In this document: piece after piece, positions 15,364 to 24,800 of the stretch
Layout: each line of letters opens with the position of its first letter
Numbering within the stretch: the stretch's first letter is position 1
NCBI GenBank assembly: GCA_027314165.1
Contig: DAHVCH010000017.1
Location: 1-51,418, forward strand
From: Thermoplasmata archaeon
GTDB taxonomy: Archaea; Thermoplasmatota; Thermoplasmata; Lutacidiplasmatales; UBA184
Length of the DNA: 51,418 bases
Direction of reading: 5' to 3'
Translations under genes and position numbers: made by a program
The notes under the pieces: model-generated
What the model was told of the DNA's origin: nothing
What the model saw: the letters and a program-made list of their open reading frames with translations, nothing else
Database searches by the model: none

Positions 15364-16113
15364 GTGGACGCCCCGCATGCGCGCGTGCTCATCACCGGGG
15401 CCGGCACCGGGATCGGCGCCGCCACCGCCCGCGTGCTCGCACGGCGCGGAGACGAGCTCGCGCTCCATCACCACCTCCACCGCGCCGAGGCGGAGAGCCT
15501 CGCGGAGGAGCTGGTGGCCGCCGGCGGCCGCGCCTTCCCGGTCCCGGGGAACCTGACCTTCACCAAGGACTTGGACCGGATGGTCCACGCCCTCAGCTCC
15601 CGCTTCCCCTCGCTGGAGGGGCTCGTGCTCAACGCGGGCGCGTACCCGCGCACGGCCTTCGATCAGATCAGCGACGAGCAGTTCGAAGCGACCGTTCGCT
15701 TGAACCTCTTCTCGCCGTTCGCCCTCACGCGCCGCCTGCTCCCGTTGCTGCGGAAGGCCACCCCCTCCCCCGCGAGGGTCGTGCTCGTCTCGAGCATCCT
15801 GGCGTTCAACGGCTCCGCGCACGGCGCGGACTATGCGGCCAGCAAGGCGGGGATCCTGGGCCTCGCCAGGTCCATGGCCCGAGAGCTCGCCCCGGGCATC
15901 ACCGTGAACGTGGTGGCGCCTGGGAGCATCGACACGGCCATCCTGGCCGAGGACACCCCCGCTCAGCGGGAAGCGCGGGGACGGCAGGTCCCCCTCGGAC
16001 GCGTGGGGTCTCCCGAGGAGGTGGCGAGGGTGGTCGCCTTCCTCACCTCCCCCGACGCCAACTACATGACGGGCACCACTGTTCATGTGAACGGCGGGCT
16101 CCGGATGGATTGA
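15364..16113 (+). CDS. Short-chain dehydrogenase/reductase (FabG-like)
   Basis: A 249-residue SDR enzyme: TGAGTGIG nucleotide-binding motif near residue 11, NAG near residue 90, catalytic Ser in LVSSILAF, Tyr and Lys in YAASKAG, and a C-terminal VNGGLRMD. It is closer in length and motifs to 3-oxoacyl-ACP reductases than to sugar dehydrogenases, but the substrate is open. I chose GTG 15364, which follows GGAG by 5 bases; the longer frame to 14851 runs through the opposite-strand regulator gene and is unlikely. It is divergent from the membrane regulator gene and lies upstream of the Nop5 gene on the same strand. Confidence 0.87.
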   Translation: MDAPHARVLITGAGTGIGAATARVLARRGDELALHHHLHRAEAESLAEELVAAGGRAFPVPGNLTFTKDLDRMVHALSSRFPSLEGLVLNAGAYPRTAFDQISDEQFEATVRLNLFSPFALTRRLLPLLRKATPSPARVVLVSSILAFNGSAHGADYAASKAGILGLARSMARELAPGITVNVVAPGSIDTAILAEDTPAQREARGRQVPLGRVGSPEEVARVVAFLTSPDANYMTGTTVHVNGGLRMD

Positions 16114-16140
16114 GGGGTCGAACGTGAAGCGGCACCCGGC

Positions 16141-17247
16141 ATGGAGCGAAGTTCGAGCATGAGCGTCGAGGTCATGACACGCTGGTTCGGCGTGTACGCG
16201 GTGGAGAACGGGCGGATCATCGTCTCCCGCCCCTTCCCCTCCGACCAGGGCGCGCTCCTGGAGCGCTGGGCCCTGCGCCGCGAAGGGAGGGTCCTTCCGG
16301 AGGAGGATGCGCTTGTCCGAGAGCTGCACGCGCAGGGAAAGAAGGAGGTCCTCTCGCGCGACCGGCGCCTCGCGACCCTGGGCGTCTCCTCGGCGTTCGG
16401 CCATCTGCCCGAGATCGCCCTTCCCTCGTCGGGCGGCTTCTCCCGGGAGATGGGTCGGGGGCTTCTTCTCGAACAGGCCCGACTCGACCTGGCGCTCTCC
16501 TGGGACCCGTCCGTGCATCTGGAGGAGGCGGTCCGGGCCCTGGGCGACCTCGACGAGACGCTGAACCTGGTCGGCGAGCGTATCATGAGCTGGTGGGGGC
16601 GGGAACGCCCCGAGGAGGCCGCTGGGGAGACCGGTCCCCGGGCTGCGGCGGAGGCCTTGCGGGCCCCCGCGAGCGATCGGCACAGCGGCGGCGGCGCGGA
16701 AACGGGCCCTGACCTGGCCCCAGGACCTGCGCTTCATGCGGCTCGCGCCGGACTGGCCGAGCTCTGGCTGAAGGCGGAGGAGGTCCGCAAGGCGCTCGAG
16801 CGCTCGGTGGAGACGGAGGCGCCCGCGCGCTTCCCGAACATCTCGGCGCTCTTGGGCCCCCTCCTCACCGCGAAGCTGCTCTCCCAGGCGGGCGGTCTCG
16901 GACGGCTCGCACGGATGCCCGCAAGCACGATCCAGGTGCTCGGTGCCGAGCGCGCCTTCTTCGAGCACCTGCGGGGGCGCGGGCCCCCCCCGCGCCACGG
17001 CCTGCTCTTCCTCCACCCCTCGGTGCACACCGCTCCCCGGGCCCAGCGCGGAAAGATCGCGCGGGCGCTCGCCGGCAAGGTGGCCATCGCTGCCCGACGG
17101 GACCTCGGAGGGGCCGCGCCCCTGCCGGGGCTCTCCGAGGCCTTCGAACGGAGGCTCTCGGAGATCCGGAAGATGGGAAAGTCCCGTCCCAAGGGCCCCG
17201 GGCGCGGGCCGCGCCCCGAGGGCCGACCGAAGCCCGACGGGCCGTGA
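16141..17247 (+). CDS. Nop5 (Nop56/58-like) C/D-box RNP core protein
   Basis: A 368-residue archaeal Nop5, scaffold of the C/D-box small RNA 2'-O-methylation complex that bridges L7Ae-bound RNA and fibrillarin. The Nop domain is clear: PNISALLGPLLTAKLLSQAG, then LARMPASTIQVLGAE and HGLLFLHPSVHTAPRAQRGK. The C-terminus is basic (GKSRPKGPGRG), as in homologues. The N-terminal fibrillarin-binding part is divergent. The central segment around residues 150-190 is Pro/Gly/Ala-rich where other archaea have coiled coil. In many archaea fibrillarin follows directly; here the next gene is a redoxin on the other strand, so fibrillarin must be elsewhere. ATG 16159 is an alternative start. Confidence 0.93.
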   Translation: MERSSSMSVEVMTRWFGVYAVENGRIIVSRPFPSDQGALLERWALRREGRVLPEEDALVRELHAQGKKEVLSRDRRLATLGVSSAFGHLPEIALPSSGGFSREMGRGLLLEQARLDLALSWDPSVHLEEAVRALGDLDETLNLVGERIMSWWGRERPEEAAGETGPRAAAEALRAPASDRHSGGGAETGPDLAPGPALHAARAGLAELWLKAEEVRKALERSVETEAPARFPNISALLGPLLTAKLLSQAGGLGRLARMPASTIQVLGAERAFFEHLRGRGPPPRHGLLFLHPSVHTAPRAQRGKIARALAGKVAIAARRDLGGAAPLPGLSEAFERRLSEIRKMGKSRPKGPGRGPRPEGRPKPDGP

Positions 17248-17265
17248 GGGGGCGGGCGCCTCCCC

Positions 17266-17817
17266 TCACTTCCACTTGATCGTGCACCCGATGACGGAGC
17301 TGAGGGGCGTCGGGATGGGCTTCTTGGCGACCGCGGACTCGATGGCCTCTCGTAGGAAGGCCCGCTTGACCTTCGAGGGCACCTGCCAGCTGTCGTCGGG
17401 CTTCCCCTGGAAGATGAGCCGGCGCTCCCGGTCGAAGAGGAACGGGTGCGGGGTGACCAGCGCCCCGTACGCCTTGGCCACGCTCTGGTCGTCGTCCCGT
17501 ACGTAGGGGAAAGGGTAGCCCTTCGACCTGGCCCGCTCCACCATGCGGTCCATCCGGTCGTCGGGGTAGTTCACGGTCTCGTTCGAGTTGATCATGATCG
17601 TCCCGAGGCCCTTCGTCGCGAACTCGCGCACCAGCTCGATGATGCGACCCTCCCACGCCTGAGCGTACGGGCAGTGGTTGCAGGAGAAGACCACGAGCAG
17701 CAGGGGCGAGCGGTCAAAGTCGTCAAGCCCCCAGGACTTCCCGTCCGCGCCGGGAAGATGCTCGAAGCCCGGGGCGTCGTCCCCGATCTGGAGCTTGAAA
17801 GCGTCCAGCTCCGCCAT
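17266..17817 (-). CDS. Thioredoxin-fold redoxin (TlpA/AhpC-TSA-like)
   Basis: A 183-residue thioredoxin-fold protein: APGFEHLPGADGK start, then VVFSCNHCPYA with a CxxC active site (CNHC), a middle segment IMINSNETVNYPDD, cis-Pro loop GALVTPHPFLFDRE and GKPDDSWQVPS. The CNHCPY motif is characteristic of a widespread family of cytosolic thioredoxin-like peroxidases/reductases of poorly known substrate. ATG 17817 is supported by the TATA-like AGATTAATC at 17844-17852 (leaderless or nearly so); the open frame extends to 18051 but overlaps the divergent gene. The C-terminus contains one more Cys (IGCTIKWK). Confidence 0.88.
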   Translation of the reverse strand: MAELDAFKLQIGDDAPGFEHLPGADGKSWGLDDFDRSPLLLVVFSCNHCPYAQAWEGRIIELVREFATKGLGTIMINSNETVNYPDDRMDRMVERARSKGYPFPYVRDDDQSVAKAYGALVTPHPFLFDRERRLIFQGKPDDSWQVPSKVKRAFLREAIESAVAKKPIPTPLSSVIGCTIKWK

Positions 17818-17843
17818 ATGGCCATAGGAATGGGCCCACCCCG

Positions 17844-17852
17844 AGATTAATC
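17844..17852 (-). promoter_or_regulatory. TATA box of redoxin gene
   Basis: Minus strand AGATTAATC, centred about 31 bases before ATG 17817. Confidence 0.4.
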
Positions 17853-17920
17853 TTGGGCATGCTTCCCACAGCTCCGGAGCCGGAAAGCGAGCCGGAGCGC
17901 GAGCCGTAGAGCGAGGGGAG

Positions 17921-18649
17921 ATGGAGGTCATCGTCGAGGAGCGGCCCCAGAGCGCCCGAGAGGTGCTGGAGAGGGACGAGGCGCTGCTCGCCGCGGGCCG
18001 TCCGACGGTCCGCGTGGGCCTCTTCGGAGAGACCGCGGTCTCTCTGGGCATCGCCCAGCGCGACGAGTCCGCCCTGGAGGGGCGGGCCCGGTCCCTCGGC
18101 TACTCCGTCGTCCGACGACGGTCCGGCGGCTCCGCGCTGCTCCACCGGCCCGGGGACGTCTTCTGGTCCCTCGTGCTCGACCGGGACCACCCCCTGGTGG
18201 GACGGGGGTTCGTCCACCGCTACTCCGAGCTCGGCGAAGGCTGGAGGAGGTTCCTCGGGAGGAAGGGGTTGGACGGGACTTGGGAGTCCCCCCCCGCGCT
18301 CAACGAGACGTACTGCCTGCTCTCCGCGCGGGGCCAGGTGCTCACCGCCCGAGGGGGCGTGCTGGGGGGAGCGAGCCAGCACGTGACCTCGCGAGCTCTG
18401 CTCCACCACGGTGTGGTGGCCTGCTCGCTCGATGCCCCGCGGCTGATCGAGCTGTTCGGGCTGGGGGAGGAGAGGAAGAGGCTGACCTCGCTCTCGGATC
18501 TCGGCGCCACGCCTTCGAAAGGGGAACTGACGACGCTGGCCTTGGACCTGCGGGAGGCTCTCGCAACCGATAAGGCCCCGACCTCCCGCGTCCGGTCTTC
18601 AGTGACGACAAGAGGGTCAACTGAGCCGGCCTGGGGCCGCCTTGGATGA
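17921..18649 (+). CDS. Lipoate/octanoate-protein ligase A family protein, catalytic Lys replaced
   Basis: A 242-residue member of the LplA/LipM/biotin-ligase fold. Recognisable parts are VRVGLFGETAVSLGIAQ, the VRRRSGGSALLH acyl-binding motif near residue 68 (family RRxGGGxVxH) and GGVLGGASQ followed by ALLHHGVVACSLD (family GrKIgGsaQ and HHG). The lysine of the KIxGxAQ motif, which holds the acyl-adenylate or the acyl group, is Val here. The enzyme may therefore be inactive as a ligase or use other chemistry, or act as a lipoyl-binding partner. The tail is Ser/Thr/Arg-rich. It is divergent from the redoxin gene, and no lipoyl-domain protein is in the window. Confidence 0.75.
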   Translation: MEVIVEERPQSAREVLERDEALLAAGRPTVRVGLFGETAVSLGIAQRDESALEGRARSLGYSVVRRRSGGSALLHRPGDVFWSLVLDRDHPLVGRGFVHRYSELGEGWRRFLGRKGLDGTWESPPALNETYCLLSARGQVLTARGGVLGGASQHVTSRALLHHGVVACSLDAPRLIELFGLGEERKRLTSLSDLGATPSKGELTTLALDLREALATDKAPTSRVRSSVTTRGSTEPAWGRLG

Positions 18650-18777
18650 CGGTCACGCTAGCGAAGGGGGAAGCGTCCCGGGTCCCTCCGGCGTAGGGGG
18701 AGCCCCGAGACCACGGGGTCTCGCTCGCGCCTCCCCTCGCAAGCTCCCAGGGGTCCCGGCCCGCGGGTCGGGCGTGC

Positions 18778-20088
18778 TCAGCCGGTCTTCAACAGGCCTT
18801 CCGCCGCGCGCTCGATGTCGGGCACGACCTTGGCCCAGTCGAGCTTCACCAGCCGACGGTCCTCGACGACCTTCTCGCCGTGAACGAAGACCGTGTGCAC
18901 CGCCCCGTCCCCGGCGGAGTAGACCAGGTTCGAGATCGCGTTCTCCGGCCGCGTGGGCAGCATCGAGGGGTGCGAGAGGTCGTAGAGCACCAGGTCCGCC
19001 TGGAAGCCGGGAGCGAGGGCCCCCAGGTCTCGGTCGCGTCCGAGGGCGTGGGCCGCGTCGCGGGTGGCCATGTCCAGCACCACGGGCGCCGGCAGGCTCT
19101 CCGGGTCGTGCCGCTGCTGCTTGTGGGCGAGCGCCGCGAGGTGCATCTCCCGGAGCATCGAGAGGCCGTTGTTCGAGGTGGAGGAATCGGTGGCCAGCGA
19201 GACCGTCGCGCCCGCGGCGCGAAGCTCGGTCACCGGGCAGATCCCGCCCCCGCCGGAGGCGAGCTTCATGTTGGAGCTCGGGCAGTGGGCGACCGCGACC
19301 CCCTTGCGGGCCAGGAGCTCGATCTCCCGGTTCGTCAGCCAGACGCCGTGGGCCGCGACCTGGTGCCGGCCCAGGAAGCCCAGGCTGTCGAGCCACTCCG
19401 GAGGTCGCTTCCCCCGTTGCTTCTCGTTCTCCTGGACCTCGCCCCGGGTCTCCGAGAGATGGTAGTGCAGGAGGACCTTCTCCTTCTCCGCCAGCTCCTT
19501 GCCCTTGAGCCAGGTCTCGTCCTTGCAGGCGTAGACCCCCTGAAGCGCGACCAGCGGGGAGACCCGGGCGTGGTGCTTCCACCGGGAGATGAACCCCCGG
19601 GCGTTCTCCAGCGGGATGCCCTTCTGGGTCGTGATCTCCGGGTCAAGGACGGTCCAGCCGAGGAACCCGCGGATGCCGGTCCTCTCGCACGCGCGCGCGA
19701 CGGCGTCCTCCCCGTAGTACATGTCCAGGAAGCCCGTGGTCCCGCTGAGGAGCATCTCCGAAACGCCCAGCAGCGCGCCCGCCTCGATGTCCACCTCCGT
19801 CCGCTTCGCGTCGATCGCGAACATCGTGTCCAGGAACTGCATGAAGCCGCGGTCGTCGGCGATCCCCTTGAGCAGGGCGTTGGCGACGTGCGCGTGGGTG
19901 TTGAGGAACCCCGGGGCGAGGAGATAGCCACGGGCGTCGATCTCGAGGTCCGCCTTCTCCTTGATCGCGGGTCCTACCTGCTCGATCGTGCCGTTGCGGA
20001 AGAGAAGGTCCCCGCGCAGGACCCTCCTTGCGTCGTCCTGGGTCACGATCAAGGCTCCTCGGAGCGCGGTCGAAGGGTGGTCCACCAT
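18778..20088 (-). CDS. 5'-methylthioadenosine/S-adenosylhomocysteine deaminase family amidohydrolase
   Basis: A 436-residue metal-dependent deaminase of the TrzN/AtzB/MtaD subgroup. Metal and substrate motifs are in order: GFLNTHAHVANALLKG near residue 60, LHYHLSET near 210, VAAHGVWL near 245, GVAVAHCPSSNMKLASG and LATDSSTSNN near 290-310, closing with GALAPGFQADLVLYDL. Such enzymes hydrolytically deaminate SAH, MTA or adenosine in archaeal SAM recycling; guanine or other N-heterocycle specificity is possible. I start at ATG 20088 (MVDHPSTALRGALIV); 19 upstream in-frame residues are basic and atypical. The gene stands alone on the minus strand. Confidence 0.88.
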   Translation of the reverse strand: MVDHPSTALRGALIVTQDDARRVLRGDLLFRNGTIEQVGPAIKEKADLEIDARGYLLAPGFLNTHAHVANALLKGIADDRGFMQFLDTMFAIDAKRTEVDIEAGALLGVSEMLLSGTTGFLDMYYGEDAVARACERTGIRGFLGWTVLDPEITTQKGIPLENARGFISRWKHHARVSPLVALQGVYACKDETWLKGKELAEKEKVLLHYHLSETRGEVQENEKQRGKRPPEWLDSLGFLGRHQVAAHGVWLTNREIELLARKGVAVAHCPSSNMKLASGGGGICPVTELRAAGATVSLATDSSTSNNGLSMLREMHLAALAHKQQRHDPESLPAPVVLDMATRDAAHALGRDRDLGALAPGFQADLVLYDLSHPSMLPTRPENAISNLVYSAGDGAVHTVFVHGEKVVEDRRLVKLDWAKVVPDIERAAEGLLKTG

Positions 20089-20270
20089 GGGGCGGGAGGG
20101 TGGGCCAAGGGCGGATGTACGTTTCGAGCGCCGGCTCCGCGCCATTCACCCCCGAGGAGGGCGTTCTATCCCACCGGGCGGCGCGCCAACGGTCCGTAGG
20201 GGGAGGGGCACCTGGCCCTGAGCCCGGGGTACGGGGGGAACGGAGGAGGAGACGGCCCCCCCCGTGACGT

Positions 20271-20717
20271 TCAGGGCTGGAGCAGCACGGCCGGGACGCC
20301 CCACAGCTTGAGCCACACACGCTTCCCAGCGAACCCTTCCGCGGGCCGGGAGTCCCAGTATCGGGTCTCCCACTTCCGGGCCCACAGGACGACCTCGGTC
20401 ACCGGCAACGGGGCGGTCTTCGGGGGCACCAGGTAGCTGGAGGAGCACTTGAGCGTCGAACCGACCGAGCCCAGGTCGCCGATGGTCGAGATCAGGATCG
20501 CGGCAGGAGTTGGGAGGTGGATGGGGGTGTAGTCCGCCAGGACGCACGCGCCCTCCGGAGGCTGCCTCCAGTCCTTCCCGGCGAGGGTCTGGGCCATCTC
20601 CTCGGCGGTCACGGGGGGATTGCCGATCGTAGGATGCTGCTGGGAGATCTTCCGCTCGGCGTCCTCGAGCAGCCGCGCGAAGGGATGCTTCGACCAGTTC
20701 GCGCTCGGCTCGGTCAT
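20271..20717 (-). CDS. Hypothetical protein, 148 aa, coupled to CorA-like gene
   Basis: ATG 20717 overlaps the stop codon of the upstream CorA-like gene (ATGA), so the two are almost certainly co-translated. The soluble product is rich in Trp and Pro (KDWRQPPEG; LWARKWETRYWDSRP) with two hydrophobic strands (PAAILISTIGDLG; VWLKLWGVPAVLLQP). No known domain is recognised. Functional association with the membrane protein next door is the only clue. Confidence 0.65.
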   Translation of the reverse strand: MTEPSANWSKHPFARLLEDAERKISQQHPTIGNPPVTAEEMAQTLAGKDWRQPPEGACVLADYTPIHLPTPAAILISTIGDLGSVGSTLKCSSSYLVPPKTAPLPVTEVVLWARKWETRYWDSRPAEGFAGKRVWLKLWGVPAVLLQP

Positions 20718-21760
20718 GGACCCTTCGGAGGGAGCGCACTATTTCTGGGCTTCGCGACAGGACCCTCGGCGGGCGACCTCCGGCTCTCCGAATAGTCGCC
20801 ATCGACCTCGGGGAGACGCTCGGGAAGGTCCATCATCCCCTCCTCCACCCGCGCCTCGTACCGGACCATCCCCTTGAACAGGTCGCGGATCCACTTCTGC
20901 GAGAGGAACCACGCGATGGGAGCCGTGGCGCTCCCGATGAGGACCATCCAGACGATCATCGGGTCGACGTTGGCGGCGCTGGGCATCCCCAGGATCGTCG
21001 CCGCGGTGTTGGGGAACAGGATCACCGTCGCGACGACGGCGAGGATGAGCGTCACGTAGGAGAGGCCGAGCATCCGGATGTTCGAGATGTTCGCCAGCTC
21101 CGCGATCCGGTTCGAGACGGCGGTCATCCGGTTCGCCATCATCTGGAGCTGGTTGGCCAGCTCCGTCTGGCGGATCAGAAAGAGGTCGGAGAGCGAGAGC
21201 TGGGTCGAGGAGGTCATCTCCCGCAGGCGGAGCAGCTCCTGCTCGACGCTCCGCAAGGGCCCCACGGCCACCTCGGGGACCGGAAGCAGGCGCCGCTCGG
21301 AGAGGTCGGCGAGGGCGGTGATGCCCCTGCCGAGCTCCTCGCGGACGGAAGCCACCTTCCGCTTGAGGTCCATGACCTTGAGCGGAGGGGCGTGGAGCGG
21401 GTCCTTCTCCAGCTCGGCCAGTCCCCGGTCGACGTCCTCGATCCTCTCCAGCGCGTTGCGCGAGAGATGGACGAACGCGTCGAAGACCTGCGCGGACCCC
21501 GGAGGAAGATGCAGCTCGGTGGAGGGCGTGAGCTCGGGGTGGAAGATCCCTCCCTCCGTGAGCACCTCGACGCGCGTTCCGTCCGACCAGAGGGCCATCG
21601 GTCGAGCGCGGAACTGCGGGTCGAGGTCGGCCAGGTGGACCATGACCTGCCCGTGCCGACGGTTGACCACGTGGCCCGGTCGCTTCTCGGGAGGAAGTCC
21701 CAGCGAGACGTACGCGTCGTGAAGGTCCTTCGGCCCTCCCTGGGCAGTGGGTCCAGACAC
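20714..21760 (-). CDS. CorA-like membrane protein with altered GMN motif
   Basis: A 348-residue protein with the CorA layout: N-terminal soluble alpha/beta part, long helices around 100-220 (SVEQELLRLREM; LANQLQMMANRMTAVSNRIA), then two spans at about 228-250 (LGLSYVTLILAVVATVILFP) and 268-288 (MIVWMVLIGSATAPIAWFL). In Mg2+ channels the first span ends in the GMN selectivity motif; here the loop reads TILGMPSAANVDP, so GMN has become GMP. Ion selectivity is therefore doubtful, and it may be a ZntB-like or non-transporting relative. The start GTG 21760 is uncertain. The C-terminus is acidic then Pro-rich. Confidence 0.7.
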   Translation of the reverse strand: MSGPTAQGGPKDLHDAYVSLGLPPEKRPGHVVNRRHGQVMVHLADLDPQFRARPMALWSDGTRVEVLTEGGIFHPELTPSTELHLPPGSAQVFDAFVHLSRNALERIEDVDRGLAELEKDPLHAPPLKVMDLKRKVASVREELGRGITALADLSERRLLPVPEVAVGPLRSVEQELLRLREMTSSTQLSLSDLFLIRQTELANQLQMMANRMTAVSNRIAELANISNIRMLGLSYVTLILAVVATVILFPNTAATILGMPSAANVDPMIVWMVLIGSATAPIAWFLSQKWIRDLFKGMVRYEARVEEGMMDLPERLPEVDGDYSESRRSPAEGPVAKPRNSALPPKGP

Positions 21761-21839
21761 GGAGCGCCGGAAGGTCCCGGGCCTTGAACCCTTGCTCGGC
21801 CCCGGAGGTCCCCCGGGAGCAGGGTCCGTGCCCCCGCGC

Positions 21840-24800
21840 TCAGTCCCGGAGGACCGTCGCGCCCTCTTCCAGCACGCGGCGCTCCGACTCGTCGAGCAGC
21901 GAGGGGTTCAGGTGGAGGAGCGCGTGCCCTCCCTGGCCCTCCGCGACCTCACGGAGGAGGGCGACGAGACGCCGCGCCACTCGCAGGGACGTCGCATCGA
22001 TGATGTCCTCCATCCCCAGGAGCAGGACCGCCTGCCCCGGGGCCTTCGAGAGATGCCGTTCGAGGATGGAGCCGAGCCGGTCGACCTCGTCGGGGCGCAC
22101 GGTCCCTTCCTGCTCGGTCCGCGCGAGCCTCCAGAAGACGACGTCGTTCTTCCACACACCCGCGAGGGTCGAGGGATTGTCCGGGGACACGACCAGTAGG
22201 GCCGCTCCGGAGATCCCAAGGGCGGAGGCTCTGGCGTAGACCCCGGCACGGCTGGTCGCCTCGAACACCGTGAAGGCCCCGGGGGGTGAGGTCTGGGGAG
22301 GGGCGGCCGCGCCGGTGCTCTCGGGGGCCGCCGCGACGGCCGGTGCGGCGGACACGACGGGAGACGGAGCGGCGGCCGTGGGAGATGCGGGGGGAGGTGG
22401 GGGAGGGGCGCGGAGGTCTTGGGACGGGCTGGGGACCGCCCCAGAGAGGGTCGTCGCGGCCGGCGCGAACGCCGGGCCGCTCGAGGGCGCTCCTGGCGCA
22501 GGCCCGGGTGGCGGTGCGCCGACGCTCGGTCCCGGCGGCGGAGGAGACGATGGGAAGGGCGAAGGTGCGCTCATCCCGGGGGCACCGAGCCCCGCCGTGG
22601 GTGAACTTGGGGTCGTGGAGGGTTCCGGGTAAGCCGTGTCAGCCGCGCCGACGGCAGGTGACCGGCGGTCCGGGGAGGGGGGGATCCGGCGGCGTCGGAG
22701 CACGAGCACCGCCCCGACGATGACCAAGATCGCCAGAACGAGGAGCCCAAGGATGATCCCATGTCCCGTCAAGAAACCGGGGGTCCCTCCGGGGGACTTG
22801 CCGGGCGAGTTCGAAACCACGGTCACGGACATGGTCGAGCTCTTTGCCACGCCGTCCAGGGAGGCCACCACGGTCACGATGGCCACCCCGGTCGTGGTAC
22901 TGGCGGTGAAGGTCGCGCTGGGCCCAGTGGAGCTCAGGCCAGCGGTCACCCCGGTCTCCGACCAGGCGTAGGTCAGGAACGGAGCGCCCGGGCACGGGGA
23001 GGGCGTGCAGGTCGCGCTCGCCGTGAGGGTCTGGGTCCCTTGCACGGTCACCGAAGCGGTGGAGGGGCTTCCCGAGACAGAGAGAAGCGCAGGGACCGGG
23101 ACCGTGGAGATCGTCAGTGCCGCGGTCCCATTCACGATGGCCATGCCCAGGCTCGCGTGGACGGTCAGCGTCGAGAGCCCAGCGACGCCCCTCGCGGTGA
23201 AGACGATGGAGGTCCCGGAGCCTGCCCCGACCCAACCGAGCGTGTTGTTGACGCTCCAAGAGTAGACCACGTCCGCCGGGCAGGGGTCCCCATAGGTGCA
23301 CAGGGGAGTGGCGTTGATCGTGAGGGCGCCCCCGACCTGGAGCATCGCGTCGGACGGGCTCAGGGAGACCCCCTTCAGGGCGGGCGGAGCGAGGAGGCTG
23401 ATGAGGATCGTCGCAGAAGAGGCTGCGACGACGACACCGTCAAGGGTGACGTTCAGGAACAGCTGGTCGCTGCCCGCGCCCGAGCCCGCGATCACCGTGA
23501 CCATCGGTGCGATGCTCGAGTTGAGCGCCGCGCTGGGGTTCGTGAGCGTCCAAGCGTAGGAGGCTCCTCCTGGGCAAGGCCCTCCGAAACATCCGAGGGT
23601 CGGCACGAAGTTCTGGCTCGCGTCGGTCTGGAGCGCGGTGGAGCGGGGGCTCAGGACCACCGAATCGAGGGCCGGAACCAGGTCGATCTGCACGGGGGAG
23701 GCGGCCACGGTGACCGCGCCGAGCGTGACGTTGAGATAGAGGGTGTCGACCCCCACGCTGCTGCCCGCGGTGAAGGGGTCCAAAGGAGCGGCGGAGCTGG
23801 AAAGGGTCCCGAGCACGTTGTTGGTCAGCGACCAGGAGTACATGGCCCCGGTCGGGCAACCTCCTCCGAGGCACTGGATGCTCGCCTGGAAGGTGAGCAT
23901 GCCCCCAAGCGGTACTATCGCCGGCGAAGGGGTCACGCTCGCGGCCGAGAGCCGCGGAACGATCGTAACGGTGACCGGAGCCGCCCCGACCAAGTTCCCG
24001 TTGAGAGAAACGTTCACGAAGAGGGTGTCCGTCCCCGCGGTCGACCCTGCGGTGAACTGCACCGACCTCCCGGAGCGCGCACCTAGCGAGCCCAGAGAGT
24101 TCGTCAAGGCCCAGCCGAAGTTGGAACCCTTCGGACATGGACCTGCCGAGCAGCTGATCGAGGCGGTGAACAGGCTCGTCCCCAGTACGGTGACGGTCAG
24201 GGAGGCAGACGCGACCGAGACCGTCGTGAGGTTCGCGTCGATGGTCACCGTGACGGGGCCGCTCTGGACCCTGATCCCGTCCAGCGTGGCGTTGACGAAG
24301 ACGCTCTCGTTCCCTGGGACGGCGCCCGCCTTGAACTCGACCACGGGAGACGTGCTGGGGCCCCGACCGGGCAAGAACGTGCCAAAACCCTGAGAGGTCG
24401 ACCAGGTGAAGTTGGTCCCCGAGGGGCATGCGCCCCCCGTGCAGGTGGGGGCGGCCGTGAACGAGGTGCCGTTCCCGACGTTCAGTGCGACCGCGGCCGG
24501 TCCGATGGAAACGGAAGAGAGCACCGCATCGATGGTGACCTGGACCTGGGGCGCGGTCAGTTGTTGGCCGTGGTCCATGACGTTCAAACCGAGGGTCATG
24601 GACCCGGATGTGCCACCTGCGGTCAGGTCGACCCACCTCCCGTTCGTGGAGTTGAGCGTTCCGAGGGCCGTGCTGTTGGAGACCCAAGAATAGTATGGGC
24701 TCCAGGGGCACGGCGACGGTAGACAGCCGGAGGTCGCGTTGAACCCGACCGTCCTGTGGATCGGGACGACCGCGGAGGCGGGCAGGACCTGGACCTGGGT

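Noticed and set aside
15331-17028. Minus-strand open frame of 565 codons
   Set aside because: Antisense to the SDR and Nop5 genes, both with clear motifs; product is Arg/Gly/Glu/His-rich and domain-free.
18642-19508. Plus-strand Arg/Pro/Ser-rich open frame
   Set aside because: Antisense to the MTA/SAH deaminase gene with intact catalytic motifs; typical GC-rich shadow.
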